NCBI RefSeq assembly: GCF_900106535.1
Contig: NZ_FNOH01000003.1
Coordinates: 186,001 to 250,000 of the forward strand
Direction: 5' to 3'
DNA: 64,000 bases
From: Myxococcus xanthus
GTDB lineage: Bacteria; Myxococcota; Myxococcia; Myxococcales; Myxococcaceae
The notes beneath the pieces were generated by a model. It did not search any database. It was not told the DNA's origin and was given only the letters and a program-made list of their open reading frames with translations. The translations under genes and the position numbers were made by a program. Shown piece after piece: positions 55,587 to 64,000 of the stretch. Numbering within the stretch: the first letter of the stretch is position 1; the number at the start of each line of letters is the position of its first letter.

Positions 55587-57944
55587 ATGAAAGTGGTCAA
55601 CAAGCTGCTGGAGAAGCTTCCCGACGTCGTGGCGGGCAAGGTGCCCGACGTGAAGCTGCAGGACCAGGACATCAAGGTGCCGCTGGCCCAGGGGACCTTC
55701 ACGGAAGAGAAAATCCTTCCGCCCAAGCTCGCCATGCACGGCTTCACCCTCTCCTTCGAAGCCACCGGCGAAGCGTCCATCCGGAACTTCAACTCGCTGG
55801 GCGACGTGGACGAAAACGGCATCATCGGCGAGCCGAGCCCGGAGAGCGCCGAGCCAGGGCCCCGGCCCCAACTGCTGCTGGGCAGTGACATCGGGTGGAT
55901 GCGCTACCAGGTGTCCGCGCGCGTGAAGGCCGCCGTGAGCGCCAGCCTGTCCTTCCTCGCCTCCGAGAACCAGACGGAGCTGTCCGTCACGCTCAGCGAC
56001 TACCGCGCGCATCCGCTGGGCCAGAACATGCGTGAGGCCGTGCGCTCCGACCTGTCCGAGCTGCGGCTGATGCAGGCCACCGACCTGGCCAAGCTGACCA
56101 CGGGGGACGCGGTGGCGTGGCAGGTCCGCGGCGCGCTCCACACACGGCTGGAGCTCAACTGGGCGGACATCTTCCCCACCAACCTCAACCGCCTGGGCTT
56201 CCTGCGCGGCAACGAGCTGCTCGCGTTGAAGACCAGCGCCAAGGCGGGCCTGTCCGCCCGGGTGTCCCTCACCGACGACTACCAGCTCAGCTTCTCCCGT
56301 CCCCGTGCCGGCCGCATCCAGGTCGCCGTGCGCAAGGTGAAGTCCCATGAGCAGGCGCTCTCCGCCGGCCTGGGCATCACCGTGGAGCTGCTGGACCCGG
56401 CGACGGTGAAGGCCCAACTGGGCCAGTTGCTGGAAGCGCTGCTGGGGCCCGTCCTTCGCGACCTCGTCAAGAAGGGCACCACCGCGGTGGAAATCATGGA
56501 CGGCCTGGTGGACAAGGCCAGCAAGGCGAAGCTGGACGACAATCAGAAGAAGGTGCTGGGCCTGGTGCTGGAGCGCCTTGGCATCGACCCGCAGCTTGCG
56601 GACCCGGCCAACCTTCCGCAGGCCTGGGCCGACTTCAAGGCCCGCGTCGCAGAGTCGCTGGAGAACGCCGTCCGCACGCAGGTCGCCGAGGGCTTCGAGT
56701 ACGAATACCTGCGCCTGTCGGAGACCTCCACGCTGCTGGAGGTCGTCGTGGAGGACGTCACCGCGATGCGCTTCCACGAGTCCCTGCTCAAGGGCAACCT
56801 GGTGGAGCTGCTGAAGTGGATGAAGAGCCTCCCCGCCCAGCAGAGCGAGTTCGAGCTGCGCAACTACCTGCACGCCACCACGCTCACGCGCCAGCAGGCC
56901 ATCGGCTTCTCACTGGGGCTGGGCTCGTTCGAGCTGCTCAAGGCGAAGAACGTCAGCAAGCAGTCCTGGGTGACGCAGGAGAACTTCCAGGGCGCCCGGC
57001 GCATGGCGTTCCTCGGACGCCGGGGCTACGAGGACAAGCTGCTGGGCACCCGCGGCCAGTGGGTGGTGGACCTGAAGGCGGACATGACGCGCTTCTCTCC
57101 CACCCCCGTGGCCTCCGACTTCGGCTACGGCCTGCACCTGATGCTGTGGGGACGGCAGAAGAAGCTGTCGCGCAAGGACCTGCAGCAGGCGGTGGATGAC
57201 GCCGTCGTCTGGGGCGTGCTGGACGCGAAGGACGCGGCCACCGTCATCAGCACCATGCAGGAGGACATGGGCAAGCACCCCATCGAAACGCGGCTCGAGC
57301 TGAAGATGGCGGATGACTCGTTCCGCGCCCTGGTGCCCCGCATCCAGACGCTCGAGCTGTCCCGCTTCTCACGCGCCCTGGCCCGCGCGCTGCCCTGGAG
57401 CGAGCAGCTTCCCCGCGCCTCCGCCGAGTTCCGGCGCGCGGTCTACGCCCCCATCTGGGAGGCCTACCTCCGCGAGGTGCAGGAGCAAGGCAGCCTCATG
57501 CTGAATGACTTGTCACCCAGCCGCGCCGCGCAGATCGCCAAGTGGTACTTCCAGAAGGACCCCACGGTGCGCGACCTTGGCAAGGACCTGCAGCTCATCG
57601 AAAGCGAGTGGCGCCCGGGTGGCGGCAACTTCAGCTTCGCGGAGGTCATCTCCAAGAACCCCAACACGCTCATGCGGTGCAGGAACTTCGTGAGCGGCAT
57701 GGTGCGCCTGCGCCGCGCCATCGACGAACGCAAGGCCCCGGACGAGCTGCGCACCGTGTTCGGCGAGCTGGAGGGCATGTGGACCACCGGCTTCCACCTG
57801 CGCGCTGCGGGCTCCCTGCTCTCGGACCTGGCGCAGTCCACGCCGCTGGGCCTCGCCGGCGTGGAGCGGACCCTCACCGTGCGGGTGGCGGACAGCGAGG
57901 AACAGCTCGTGTTCTCCACCGCGCGAAGCACCGGAGCCGCCTGA
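55587..57944 (+). CDS. Hypothetical protein, 785 aa
   Basis: I do not recognise this protein. It begins MKVVNKLLEKLPDVVAGKVP, with no signal peptide or membrane segment, and is rich in predicted beta/alpha-mixed and helical stretches. A long helical region around residues 250-420 contains LLEALLGPVLRDLVKKG and similar amphipathic segments. The ATG at 55587 has GGGGGA upstream. The gene follows the activator by 157 nt on the same strand and ends in a hairpin-rich convergent region. GC-rich codon use matches its neighbours. It is likely a real, possibly lineage-restricted gene of large size. Confidence 0.8.
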   Translation: MKVVNKLLEKLPDVVAGKVPDVKLQDQDIKVPLAQGTFTEEKILPPKLAMHGFTLSFEATGEASIRNFNSLGDVDENGIIGEPSPESAEPGPRPQLLLGSDIGWMRYQVSARVKAAVSASLSFLASENQTELSVTLSDYRAHPLGQNMREAVRSDLSELRLMQATDLAKLTTGDAVAWQVRGALHTRLELNWADIFPTNLNRLGFLRGNELLALKTSAKAGLSARVSLTDDYQLSFSRPRAGRIQVAVRKVKSHEQALSAGLGITVELLDPATVKAQLGQLLEALLGPVLRDLVKKGTTAVEIMDGLVDKASKAKLDDNQKKVLGLVLERLGIDPQLADPANLPQAWADFKARVAESLENAVRTQVAEGFEYEYLRLSETSTLLEVVVEDVTAMRFHESLLKGNLVELLKWMKSLPAQQSEFELRNYLHATTLTRQQAIGFSLGLGSFELLKAKNVSKQSWVTQENFQGARRMAFLGRRGYEDKLLGTRGQWVVDLKADMTRFSPTPVASDFGYGLHLMLWGRQKKLSRKDLQQAVDDAVVWGVLDAKDAATVISTMQEDMGKHPIETRLELKMADDSFRALVPRIQTLELSRFSRALARALPWSEQLPRASAEFRRAVYAPIWEAYLREVQEQGSLMLNDLSPSRAAQIAKWYFQKDPTVRDLGKDLQLIESEWRPGGGNFSFAEVISKNPNTLMRCRNFVSGMVRLRRAIDERKAPDELRTVFGELEGMWTTGFHLRAAGSLLSDLAQSTPLGLAGVERTLTVRVADSEEQLVFSTARSTGAA

Positions 57945-57956
57945 GCGAGTCCCGAG

Positions 57957-58036
57957 CGGCCCGGGCGTCAGTGCCCGGACCGCGAGGCCTGGCGGCGCAT
58001 CACGTTTCTGGCGCGGCGGTACGGCCCCCGCCGCGC
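57957..58036. terminator. Hairpins between convergent genes, probable bidirectional terminator
   Basis: Two inverted repeats fill the 95-nt gap between convergent genes. The stronger has a perfect 9-bp stem, 58011-58019 pairing with 58028-58036, and an 8-nt loop. A weaker one pairs CCGGGC (57961-57966) with GCCCGG (57973-57978). Neither has a U-tract, so intrinsic termination is only likely. Confidence 0.5.
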
Positions 58037-58039
58037 GTC

Positions 58040-58933
58040 TCACAGCGCCCCTGACAGGACGACGGCCGCGGCCATGGACAGCACCCCGGCCGCCGCGAAG
58101 TGCCGCCAGGCCCGGCGCGCCAGCGTCCCACAGGTGGCCGGAGCCTGGGGTCCCAGCACCAACATCGCGGGGCCGCCCTCCCGACCGACCAGGGCGTAGC
58201 TGCCCTCGACAGGGCCCCTCCGGAGTTCACCCACCACGAGGCAGGATTCGCCCACCGCGCCCACGCGCTCCCAGGACAGGGCCTCCGGGTGCGCCGTCTG
58301 ATACCAGGACGCGGGCACCGTGCCTGGCAGGGCCTTGCACCGGCGCACCTCCACCGGAGCCATCAGCGACGCGGGCGAAAAGGACACCGAAGCATGGAGG
58401 CGCTGGCCACGCAGCGCCAGTACCGGCGCATACGCGCGCTCACGCGACAACAGCGGCCCGCGCCGGCCGTCCGCCGCCACCTCGCGCACCTCCGCGTCGA
58501 AGAAGACACACGGCACGCCACCGGGCGACGTCAACGTCGACTCCGCGTCCAGGACGCCGTGGTAGACGCCCCAGCCCGGGGATGCACCGGCACGCAGGGC
58601 CTCCACCGCTTCATCCAGCGGCACCGGCGCCGAACCCCGCAGCACGTTGGCCCGGGTCCGGGCCCAGGCGCCCCGCAGCGCCAACCCCGCGGCCAGCATC
58701 AGCAGGACAGAGCCCATGGCCTTCACGGCCGTCTCCGAGGCCAACACCGCTCCGGTCCCCTGGACGTGCCGCAGCACGACGAGCGACACCCCCGCCAGAA
58801 GTCCGAACCACAACAGAGGCACGCGGTAGGGACGGGACGTCACGTCCTTGCGCCCGTAGGCGAAGGCCACCACCAACAGTCCCAACAGGCACGCCGCGTA
58901 GACCGGCGTCAGTGCCATGCGCCACAGCTCCAT
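58040..58933 (-). CDS. GIDE/BAM-like membrane protein
   Basis: 297-aa membrane protein. Hydrophobic segments lie at about residues 8-24, 38-56, 70-87 and at the C-terminus (about 275-296). The central region has TLTSPGGVPCVFFDAEVRE and a later VVGELRRG block, resembling the GIDE (BAM) domain of membrane proteins related to mitochondrial MUL1. No RING domain is present, as in other prokaryotic members. Function in bacteria is unclear. The ATG is at 58933. It lies downstream of the kinase gene on the same strand, separated by 105 nt. Confidence 0.65.
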   Translation of the reverse strand: MELWRMALTPVYAACLLGLLVVAFAYGRKDVTSRPYRVPLLWFGLLAGVSLVVLRHVQGTGAVLASETAVKAMGSVLLMLAAGLALRGAWARTRANVLRGSAPVPLDEAVEALRAGASPGWGVYHGVLDAESTLTSPGGVPCVFFDAEVREVAADGRRGPLLSRERAYAPVLALRGQRLHASVSFSPASLMAPVEVRRCKALPGTVPASWYQTAHPEALSWERVGAVGESCLVVGELRRGPVEGSYALVGREGGPAMLVLGPQAPATCGTLARRAWRHFAAAGVLSMAAAVVLSGAL

Positions 58934-59038
58934 CCCCGTCCCCCTGAAGGCTCGGCACGGACGCCCGCGAGGCGGAACATGCCGAGAGCAAGGTGGGGAT
59001 GGAGCGGCGTCCGCGCAAGCCTTCGCCTGCCGTGCGGG

Positions 59039-61282
59039 CTACTCGGGGCTGGCGGCGACGCGGCGGACGGGCCGGGGCATCAGGTGCCCCCGGACCTTCA
59101 AGTCATCGAACGAGCAGGACAGGTTGCGGCAGCCCAGGGCCACCTTGCCCACGCGGTCCTCCAGGCCCACCAGCAGCTTGCGGGCGTAGCGCTCGTTGTT
59201 GAGGAACGCCTCCACCAGCACGCCCGAGCTGTTCCGGCGCATCTGCAGCCGCACCTGGTAGGGGCCGTGGGCCGGCAGCGGCATCTCGTCCTCGACGAGC
59301 GCCTCCGTGTCCTGCGCGCTGTTCCCCACCACCTCGCGCCCGTCCGGCATGAAGTAGCGCCACGACAGCCGCATGCCCACGTCCGGAATGGCGAACGCGG
59401 AGACCTGCAAGTCCTTGATGCGGAACGCCAGCTCGCCGTAGTGCTGCGCATCCGCTTCCTGCGCGTACTCCGGTCCCAGCCGCGCCACGTCCATCAGCAC
59501 TTCGGCCGTGAAATCGTTGGACGAGAAGTAGCGCTGCGCGATGTACGCGCGCGGAATCAACCGCCGCCCATTGGTCTCCTTGCCCGCCTGCAAGGCCTGG
59601 AGCTCCCCATCCACCAGCCGCCATTGGCCACTATGGACGTTGACCTCCTCGTTGCCCTCGTTGAAGCCCAGCTCCAGGCGCGAAGTGCCCCCGGCCTTGG
59701 CGGGCGCCGCGAAGGAAAGCGATGAGAAGACCTCGCCGTAGGTGTTCGGCGGCAGCACCCGGTTGCCGGGCTTCACCTGGATACCCTTCGTGCCGATGAT
59801 GACGCGCTGGTCGTCGCCCAGGTGGAGGCTCACCGGCCCCACGAACCACCGGACCGCGAAGCCCAGCAGCGCCAGCCCGCCCACCACCGACAGGCCACCG
59901 CGCACGCGCCGCCAGCCCGAACGGAGCTGACGCGACAGCGCGGTCTGCCGCCCCGGCCGTACCGACCGCGCGGCCGCGGGCACCATGCGGCCGTCCAGGT
60001 CGCTCTGCGGGATGCCCGGCGCGGAGCTGGTGGAAATCATCGCCTCCAGCGCGGCGCACAGCTCGCTGGCCTTCTCGTAGCGCGCGGCCGGGTCCTGCTC
60101 CAACAGGCGGTCCACCACCGGGTCCACGCGCGGGTCCAGCCCCGGCACCTTCGAGGAGGGCAGCTTGAAGCGGCCCAGCGGAAGCTCCCCGGTGAGCACC
60201 TCGTAGAGGATGATGCCCAGCGAGAAGAGGTCCGCGCGCCCGTCCACGTTCTTCGCGTCGCGGCGCTGCTCGGGAGCCATGTAGTTCAGCGTGCCCATGG
60301 CCACCGACGTCGCGGTGAGCTGCAGGCGCGAGTCCGGCGCGCGGATGCCCGCGAGGCCGAAGTCCGCCACCTTCACGTGCCCCCGCCCGTCCAGCAGGAT
60401 GTTCTCCGGCTTCAGGTCGCGGTGGATGATGCCCTTGTCGTGCGCGCACTCGATGGCGCGCGCCACCGCCAGGAGGAGCTTGATGCCCTTCTCCGGCGGG
60501 AGCCCGGCCGACATCGCCTCGCGCAGCGAGCGGCCTTCCACGTACTCCATGACGAAGTAGTAGTGCTCGCCCGCAACGCCCCGGTCGATGATCTGGATGA
60601 TGTGCGGGTGGTTGAGCGCCGCCAGCGCCGTGGCTTCCTTCTCGAAGCGCGTGACGAACTCCGGGTCCTTCGCCAGCCGCGGCGGCAGCAGCTTCACCGC
60701 CACCGTGCGCCCCAGCGACTGCTGCCGCGCGAGCCACACCTCGCCCATGCCGCCGCGCCCGAGCAGCTCCAGCAGCTCCAAGCCCGGCAGGTCCACCTTG
60801 CCAGCGCCCACGAAGGTGCTGTTCTCTTGCGCGTTCAGCTCCGAGTGCGCGGTGTCCGAGCCCGTCTTCGCGGACGAGCGCACCAACGTCTGGTCCACTG
60901 ACGCGTCCGAAGCGCCGTTGCTGGAAGGCATGGCCACACCGCTGGTCCCCGGCGCCGCCACGCCTGGCAGCCCGTTCACGCCACCGGGAGGCGCGGAGCG
61001 CACGGGCTCCGGAGCGCGAGAAAGGGAGATGTCGATGCCTGGCTCCGGCTCCGCGTGAGGAACCACCGTCACCACGCCGGAGGTCCCATTGGCCGGAGGG
61101 CGCTGCTCCTGGATGCCGCTGCCCGTGGGCACCATCGTGTTGCGCGCCACCTCGGCGGCCACGTCACCCCGGCGGGCCTCGAACCGGATGCCGCAGCGGC
61201 ACTGGACACGCTGGCCGCTCACGTAGACGCGGATGTCGTGTAGATGGCCGCAGTTGGGGCAGGCCTGCGTCGTCGGACTCAT
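59039..61282 (-). CDS. Membrane Ser/Thr protein kinase with N-terminal zinc ribbon
   Basis: 747-aa eukaryote-like kinase. Residues 8-31 form a CPNCG and CRCG zinc-ribbon-like motif, followed by a low-complexity linker. The kinase domain (about 168-425) shows GRGGMGEVW, VAVKLL, HRDLKPEN, DFGLAG and APEQ, all catalytic residues in place. A transmembrane segment (about 455-473) separates it from a C-terminal extracytoplasmic beta-rich region of roughly 250 residues that could bind carbohydrate or ligand. The ATG at 61282 overlaps the stop of the upstream adenylate cyclase gene as ATGA, implying translational coupling and a shared signalling role. Confidence 0.92.
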   Translation of the reverse strand: MSPTTQACPNCGHLHDIRVYVSGQRVQCRCGIRFEARRGDVAAEVARNTMVPTGSGIQEQRPPANGTSGVVTVVPHAEPEPGIDISLSRAPEPVRSAPPGGVNGLPGVAAPGTSGVAMPSSNGASDASVDQTLVRSSAKTGSDTAHSELNAQENSTFVGAGKVDLPGLELLELLGRGGMGEVWLARQQSLGRTVAVKLLPPRLAKDPEFVTRFEKEATALAALNHPHIIQIIDRGVAGEHYYFVMEYVEGRSLREAMSAGLPPEKGIKLLLAVARAIECAHDKGIIHRDLKPENILLDGRGHVKVADFGLAGIRAPDSRLQLTATSVAMGTLNYMAPEQRRDAKNVDGRADLFSLGIILYEVLTGELPLGRFKLPSSKVPGLDPRVDPVVDRLLEQDPAARYEKASELCAALEAMISTSSAPGIPQSDLDGRMVPAAARSVRPGRQTALSRQLRSGWRRVRGGLSVVGGLALLGFAVRWFVGPVSLHLGDDQRVIIGTKGIQVKPGNRVLPPNTYGEVFSSLSFAAPAKAGGTSRLELGFNEGNEEVNVHSGQWRLVDGELQALQAGKETNGRRLIPRAYIAQRYFSSNDFTAEVLMDVARLGPEYAQEADAQHYGELAFRIKDLQVSAFAIPDVGMRLSWRYFMPDGREVVGNSAQDTEALVEDEMPLPAHGPYQVRLQMRRNSSGVLVEAFLNNERYARKLLVGLEDRVGKVALGCRNLSCSFDDLKVRGHLMPRPVRRVAASPE

Positions 61283-63012
61283 GCGCGGCGTGAGGAGGAA
61301 GCGGCGGTGGTGTACTCCAGCCCGTGGACGCGGTAGGTCGGCACGGCCTTCTCCTTGCCCTTCACCTGGAGGGCCGGCAGCCCCTCCACGTCGAAGCCGG
61401 CGCCCGCCCTGCGCACCGTAGACTCGGAGGCCAGGACCTCACCGCTCTTCGCCATGCCACACAGGCGCGAGGCCGTGTTCACCGTGTCGCCAATGGCGGT
61501 GAACTCGTGGCGCTCGGCGCTGCCCATGTAGCCGACAACGGCCTGCCCGGTGTTCACCCCGATGCCGACCTCGATGGGCTGCTTGCCCGCGGCCACGCGG
61601 CGGCGGTTCAGCTCATGCACGGCGTCCTGCATCTCCAAGGCAGCCCGAAGCGCGCGGGCGGCATCGTCCGGGTGCGACAGCGGCGGCCCCCAGACGGCCA
61701 TGACACAGTCCCCAATGAACTTGTCCAGGTTCCCCTCGTGGCGGAACACCACCCCGGCCATGGCGGTGAAGAATGCGTTGAGCATGTCTACCACCTCTTG
61801 CGGAGAATCGTTCTCCGAGATGGTGGTGAACCCGCGGATGTCCGCGAAGAGGCAGCTCACCTCCGCCAGCCGGCTCTGCGCCAGGTCTTCCGTCTCACCG
61901 GCGATCACCGCGTCGGCGACGGCCTTGGACAGGAAGCGGCTGAGCTCCGCGCGCGTCACGGCCTCGGCGCGAATCTGCTCGGCCAGCGCCGCGTTCTCCA
62001 GCGCGATGCTCGCCTGCGAGGCGATGCCGGAGAGGATGGTCAGGTCCTTCTCCGAGAAGGCGTTGATCTGCTGCCGGCTGTCCAGGAAGAGCACCGCCTG
62101 AATCTTCCCGTTCACCTTCAGCGGCACCGCCATGGCGGACCGGATGCCCTGTGCGACGATGCTCTCCGCCGCGGAGAAGCGCTCGTCGATGATGGCGTCC
62201 GCCGTCAGCACCGCCTTGCCCGTCTCCACCACGCGCTTGAGCACGGTGTCGGACAGCATGACGTTGACGGCCTTGTCGGAGCGGTGGTGCACCGCCGACG
62301 GGATGAACTCGCCGTCCGCGGCCACCTTCAGGATGACGCCGTGGTCCGCGGCCAGCAGTTGGAAGGCCACTTTGAGGATCTGCTCGAAGAGCCCCGTCTG
62401 GCTGCCCTGCAGGCTCACCTGGCGGTGGAACTCATGGGCGATGCGCAGCTTCTCGTAGTCGCGGCGCAGCGCCTCCACGTCCGACACCTGTTCGGCGGGC
62501 CGGAAGTTCTGCGGCACCTGGTCCATCTGCGCCAGGAAGGCCGGCATGGAGATGGACTGCGCCACCACCGTCACGCCCGGCGCGGTGGGCGCGTTGGCCG
62601 GCGCCACCGGCTCGCCGCTGTGGAAGATGAGCCGCGAGGCGCCCAGGGAGATTTCGTCCCCGTCGCGCAGCTTGAGCTCCTTCACCCGGCGGCCATTCAC
62701 GAAGGTGCCGTTGGACGAGCCCAGGTCCTTGAGGATGAAGTCCTTGCCCACGCGCTCGATGACCGCGTGTTCCTTGGAAACCTCCCGGTCCACCAGCCGC
62801 AACGTGTTGGACGGATGCCGGCCCAGGGACGTCGCCGGCCCCAGGGGAAACTCTCCGAGCGTGCCATCCGCGAAGCGCCCTGTCAGTCGGGGGCCGCGAA
62901 TCTGCCCGGGTTTGGGAGCGAACGGGACGGGGGACTGGCTCACGCGGAAATCCTCACCGGCCCGGACACTACCAGAGGCCATCGGCACCGGGGAACGCTC
63001 GGAAATCACCAC
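61279..63012 (-). CDS. FHA-GAF-class III adenylate cyclase
   Basis: 577-aa cytosolic signalling enzyme. An N-terminal FHA domain (about residues 45-135: GRHPSN, SKEHA and LGSSNGTFVNG) should bind phosphothreonine peptides. A GAF domain spans about 190-345. The C-terminal cyclase domain (about 380-550) keeps the metal aspartates (FADIRGF and FIGDCVMAVWG), the substrate Lys in LDKF, and the catalytic Asn and Arg in VNTASRL, so it should make cAMP. The start is probably the GTG at 63012 (GGAAG seven nt upstream); an ATG at 62982 is the alternative. Coupling to a Ser/Thr kinase gene makes the FHA domain a plausible reader of that kinase. Confidence 0.9.
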   Translation of the reverse strand: MVISERSPVPMASGSVRAGEDFRVSQSPVPFAPKPGQIRGPRLTGRFADGTLGEFPLGPATSLGRHPSNTLRLVDREVSKEHAVIERVGKDFILKDLGSSNGTFVNGRRVKELKLRDGDEISLGASRLIFHSGEPVAPANAPTAPGVTVVAQSISMPAFLAQMDQVPQNFRPAEQVSDVEALRRDYEKLRIAHEFHRQVSLQGSQTGLFEQILKVAFQLLAADHGVILKVAADGEFIPSAVHHRSDKAVNVMLSDTVLKRVVETGKAVLTADAIIDERFSAAESIVAQGIRSAMAVPLKVNGKIQAVLFLDSRQQINAFSEKDLTILSGIASQASIALENAALAEQIRAEAVTRAELSRFLSKAVADAVIAGETEDLAQSRLAEVSCLFADIRGFTTISENDSPQEVVDMLNAFFTAMAGVVFRHEGNLDKFIGDCVMAVWGPPLSHPDDAARALRAALEMQDAVHELNRRRVAAGKQPIEVGIGVNTGQAVVGYMGSAERHEFTAIGDTVNTASRLCGMAKSGEVLASESTVRRAGAGFDVEGLPALQVKGKEKAVPTYRVHGLEYTTAASSSRRA

Positions 63013-63050
63013 TGCACTTCCGAGCAGCGTCCGCCTGGCGGGACGGCTCC

Positions 63051-63962
63051 TCAGCGACCGGCCGTCGGCTTCCTGTCCGAACCGCCCGCCCGGATGGCCA
63101 GGCCCACTGAAGGCATCACGGTAACGCCCCCCAGGTTCCGCTCCATCCCGAAGAGCTGCGGCCTGCTCCGGAAGTAGCCCCCCGTCACCTCGGCGAAGAG
63201 GTGGACGTACCGGTAGCCCACGGCGATTCCCAGCGTGGAGCCCACGAAGTGGCTGCCCACCGTCGCGGGAAGCCTCGCGTCGAAGCCTGACACCGGCTTC
63301 CCCTGCTGGGAGTAGTCCACCAGCCGCGCGTCCAGCCGGGTGCGACTGTAGATGTACTTGGGCGCCGCGTAGAGCTTGAAGACGTCCCCCCAGTCCGCGC
63401 TGAGGTACAGGGGCACCTCCACGTCGTAGCGGCTGAAGTCGTTCATCTCCACCACCTCCAGCACGTCCAGGACCGGACTGCTGAAGAAGTGCTTGGACAC
63501 CCCCACCCCCAGGGCCATGTCGAAGGAGCGCTGGCCCAGCTCCAGATAGCGACCCACCTCATCTCCGCCGTGGGCCAGTTGGAACTTCAGGTCCCCGCGC
63601 AGGGAGATGCCGCTGTAGCGCAGGCCCACGTCCAGCCGGTCCACCACTCCCACCCGGACCATCAGCTCCGGATTGACGCCCGGCGGGGCCACCATCAGCG
63701 CCACGCCCGCCGTCAGCAGCTCCTGCTGGTCCTCCTCGCTCAGCGTGTAGGGGCGGTCATTCACCACCGCGTCCCGGGCCGCCTCCCCCTGCTCGATGCC
63801 GGCGTCCACCACCCGGACCAGGGCCCCCACCGGGACGAAGGCCCCCACTCCGCCCGTCACCTGGACCTGCCCCGGCGCCAGCGTTCGGGCCGTCTGCTGC
63901 GTGGACAGCGTGGAGGCACACCCCGGAGTCAGGGCCAGGAGCAACAGGGGAAGAACTCGCAT
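63051..63962 (-). CDS. Probable outer-membrane (lipo)protein
   Basis: 303-aa exported protein. The N-terminus is a short signal peptide ending LLLALTPGC, an imperfect lipobox (Thr at -3, Pro at -2), so lipoprotein processing is possible. The rest alternates polar and hydrophobic residues with many Tyr/Phe/Gly (LDVGLRYSGI, KLYAAPKYIYSRTRL, GVAVGYRYVHLFAEV-like strands), suggesting a beta-barrel. I do not recognise a specific family. The ATG is at 63962; the gene is 38 nt upstream of the cyclase start and could share its transcript. Confidence 0.75.
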   Translation of the reverse strand: MRVLPLLLLALTPGCASTLSTQQTARTLAPGQVQVTGGVGAFVPVGALVRVVDAGIEQGEAARDAVVNDRPYTLSEEDQQELLTAGVALMVAPPGVNPELMVRVGVVDRLDVGLRYSGISLRGDLKFQLAHGGDEVGRYLELGQRSFDMALGVGVSKHFFSSPVLDVLEVVEMNDFSRYDVEVPLYLSADWGDVFKLYAAPKYIYSRTRLDARLVDYSQQGKPVSGFDARLPATVGSHFVGSTLGIAVGYRYVHLFAEVTGGYFRSRPQLFGMERNLGGVTVMPSVGLAIRAGGSDRKPTAGR

Positions 63963-64000
63963 GGGAGGTCACGTTATCCCCTTTCTGGCGCAGGTGCTTC

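Noticed and set aside
1..64000. Mobile elements, CRISPR arrays, tRNA or rRNA genes
   Set aside because: Repeated similarity in the window is explained by homologous KS, KR, DH and ACP domains; I saw no terminal inverted repeats, transposase motifs, regular spacer arrays or tRNA-like sequence.

Overview
GC-rich myxobacterial DNA, most likely Myxococcus xanthus or a close relative. Nearly everything from 1 to 52252 is one minus-strand gene series that I recognise as the upstream part of the myxovirescin (antibiotic TA) trans-AT PKS/NRPS cluster. Gene order, an NRPS module with a glycine code, two HMG-CoA-synthase-like enzymes with dedicated ACPs, a discrete tandem acyltransferase and an embedded lspA all fit the published TA cluster. 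Letter symbols are assigned from remembered gene order plus domain content, not from a search.

Layout, read along the minus strand. The series opens at 52252 with taA, a NusG paralogue, preceded by a candidate promoter and a roughly 200-nt leader. Next comes the beta-branching and accessory block (51672-40772): taB ACP, taC HMG synthase, taD LnmK-like acyltransferase/decarboxylase, taE ACP, taF HMG synthase, taG lspA, taH P450, taV tandem AT, taK decarboxylating KS, taX ECH1 and taY ECH2. Then follow the starter-unit PKS genes taI (methyltransferase-GNAT-ACP-KS-KR-ACP), taJ (luciferase-like monooxygenase) and taL (KS0-DH-KR-ACP-KS-ACP). Last is ta-1, which starts at 26852 and runs off the left edge still open after 8950 codons. 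It has one glycine NRPS module and seven AT-less PKS modules. Gaps are short or genes overlap throughout, so this is probably one transcript of more than 52 kb, which gives a reason for a specialised NusG at its head.

How the parts fit. TaI and TaL with TaJ plausibly make a C5 hydroxyacyl starter. Ta-1 condenses it with glycine and extends it, with malonyl groups supplied in trans by TaV. The two Ta-1 modules that lack a ketoreductase and have an elongation-competent KS (modules E and G) carry ACPs with the Ser+6 Trp associated with beta-branching. They are two modules apart, matching two branch points four carbons apart served by TaB/TaC and TaE/TaF with TaK, TaX, TaY and TaD. TaG is a paralogue of the antibiotic's own target (signal peptidase II), so self-protection is likely.

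Right flank (52253-64000). A 739-bp divergent intergenic region separates the cluster from a plus-strand pair, an MBL-fold hydrolase and a GAF/sigma54 activator, which has a good candidate sigma54 promoter. A 785-aa protein of unknown function follows on the plus strand. On the minus strand are a GIDE-like membrane protein, a Ser/Thr kinase translationally coupled to an FHA-GAF-adenylate cyclase, and a probable outer-membrane (lipo)protein. I saw no tRNA, rRNA, insertion sequence or CRISPR array.
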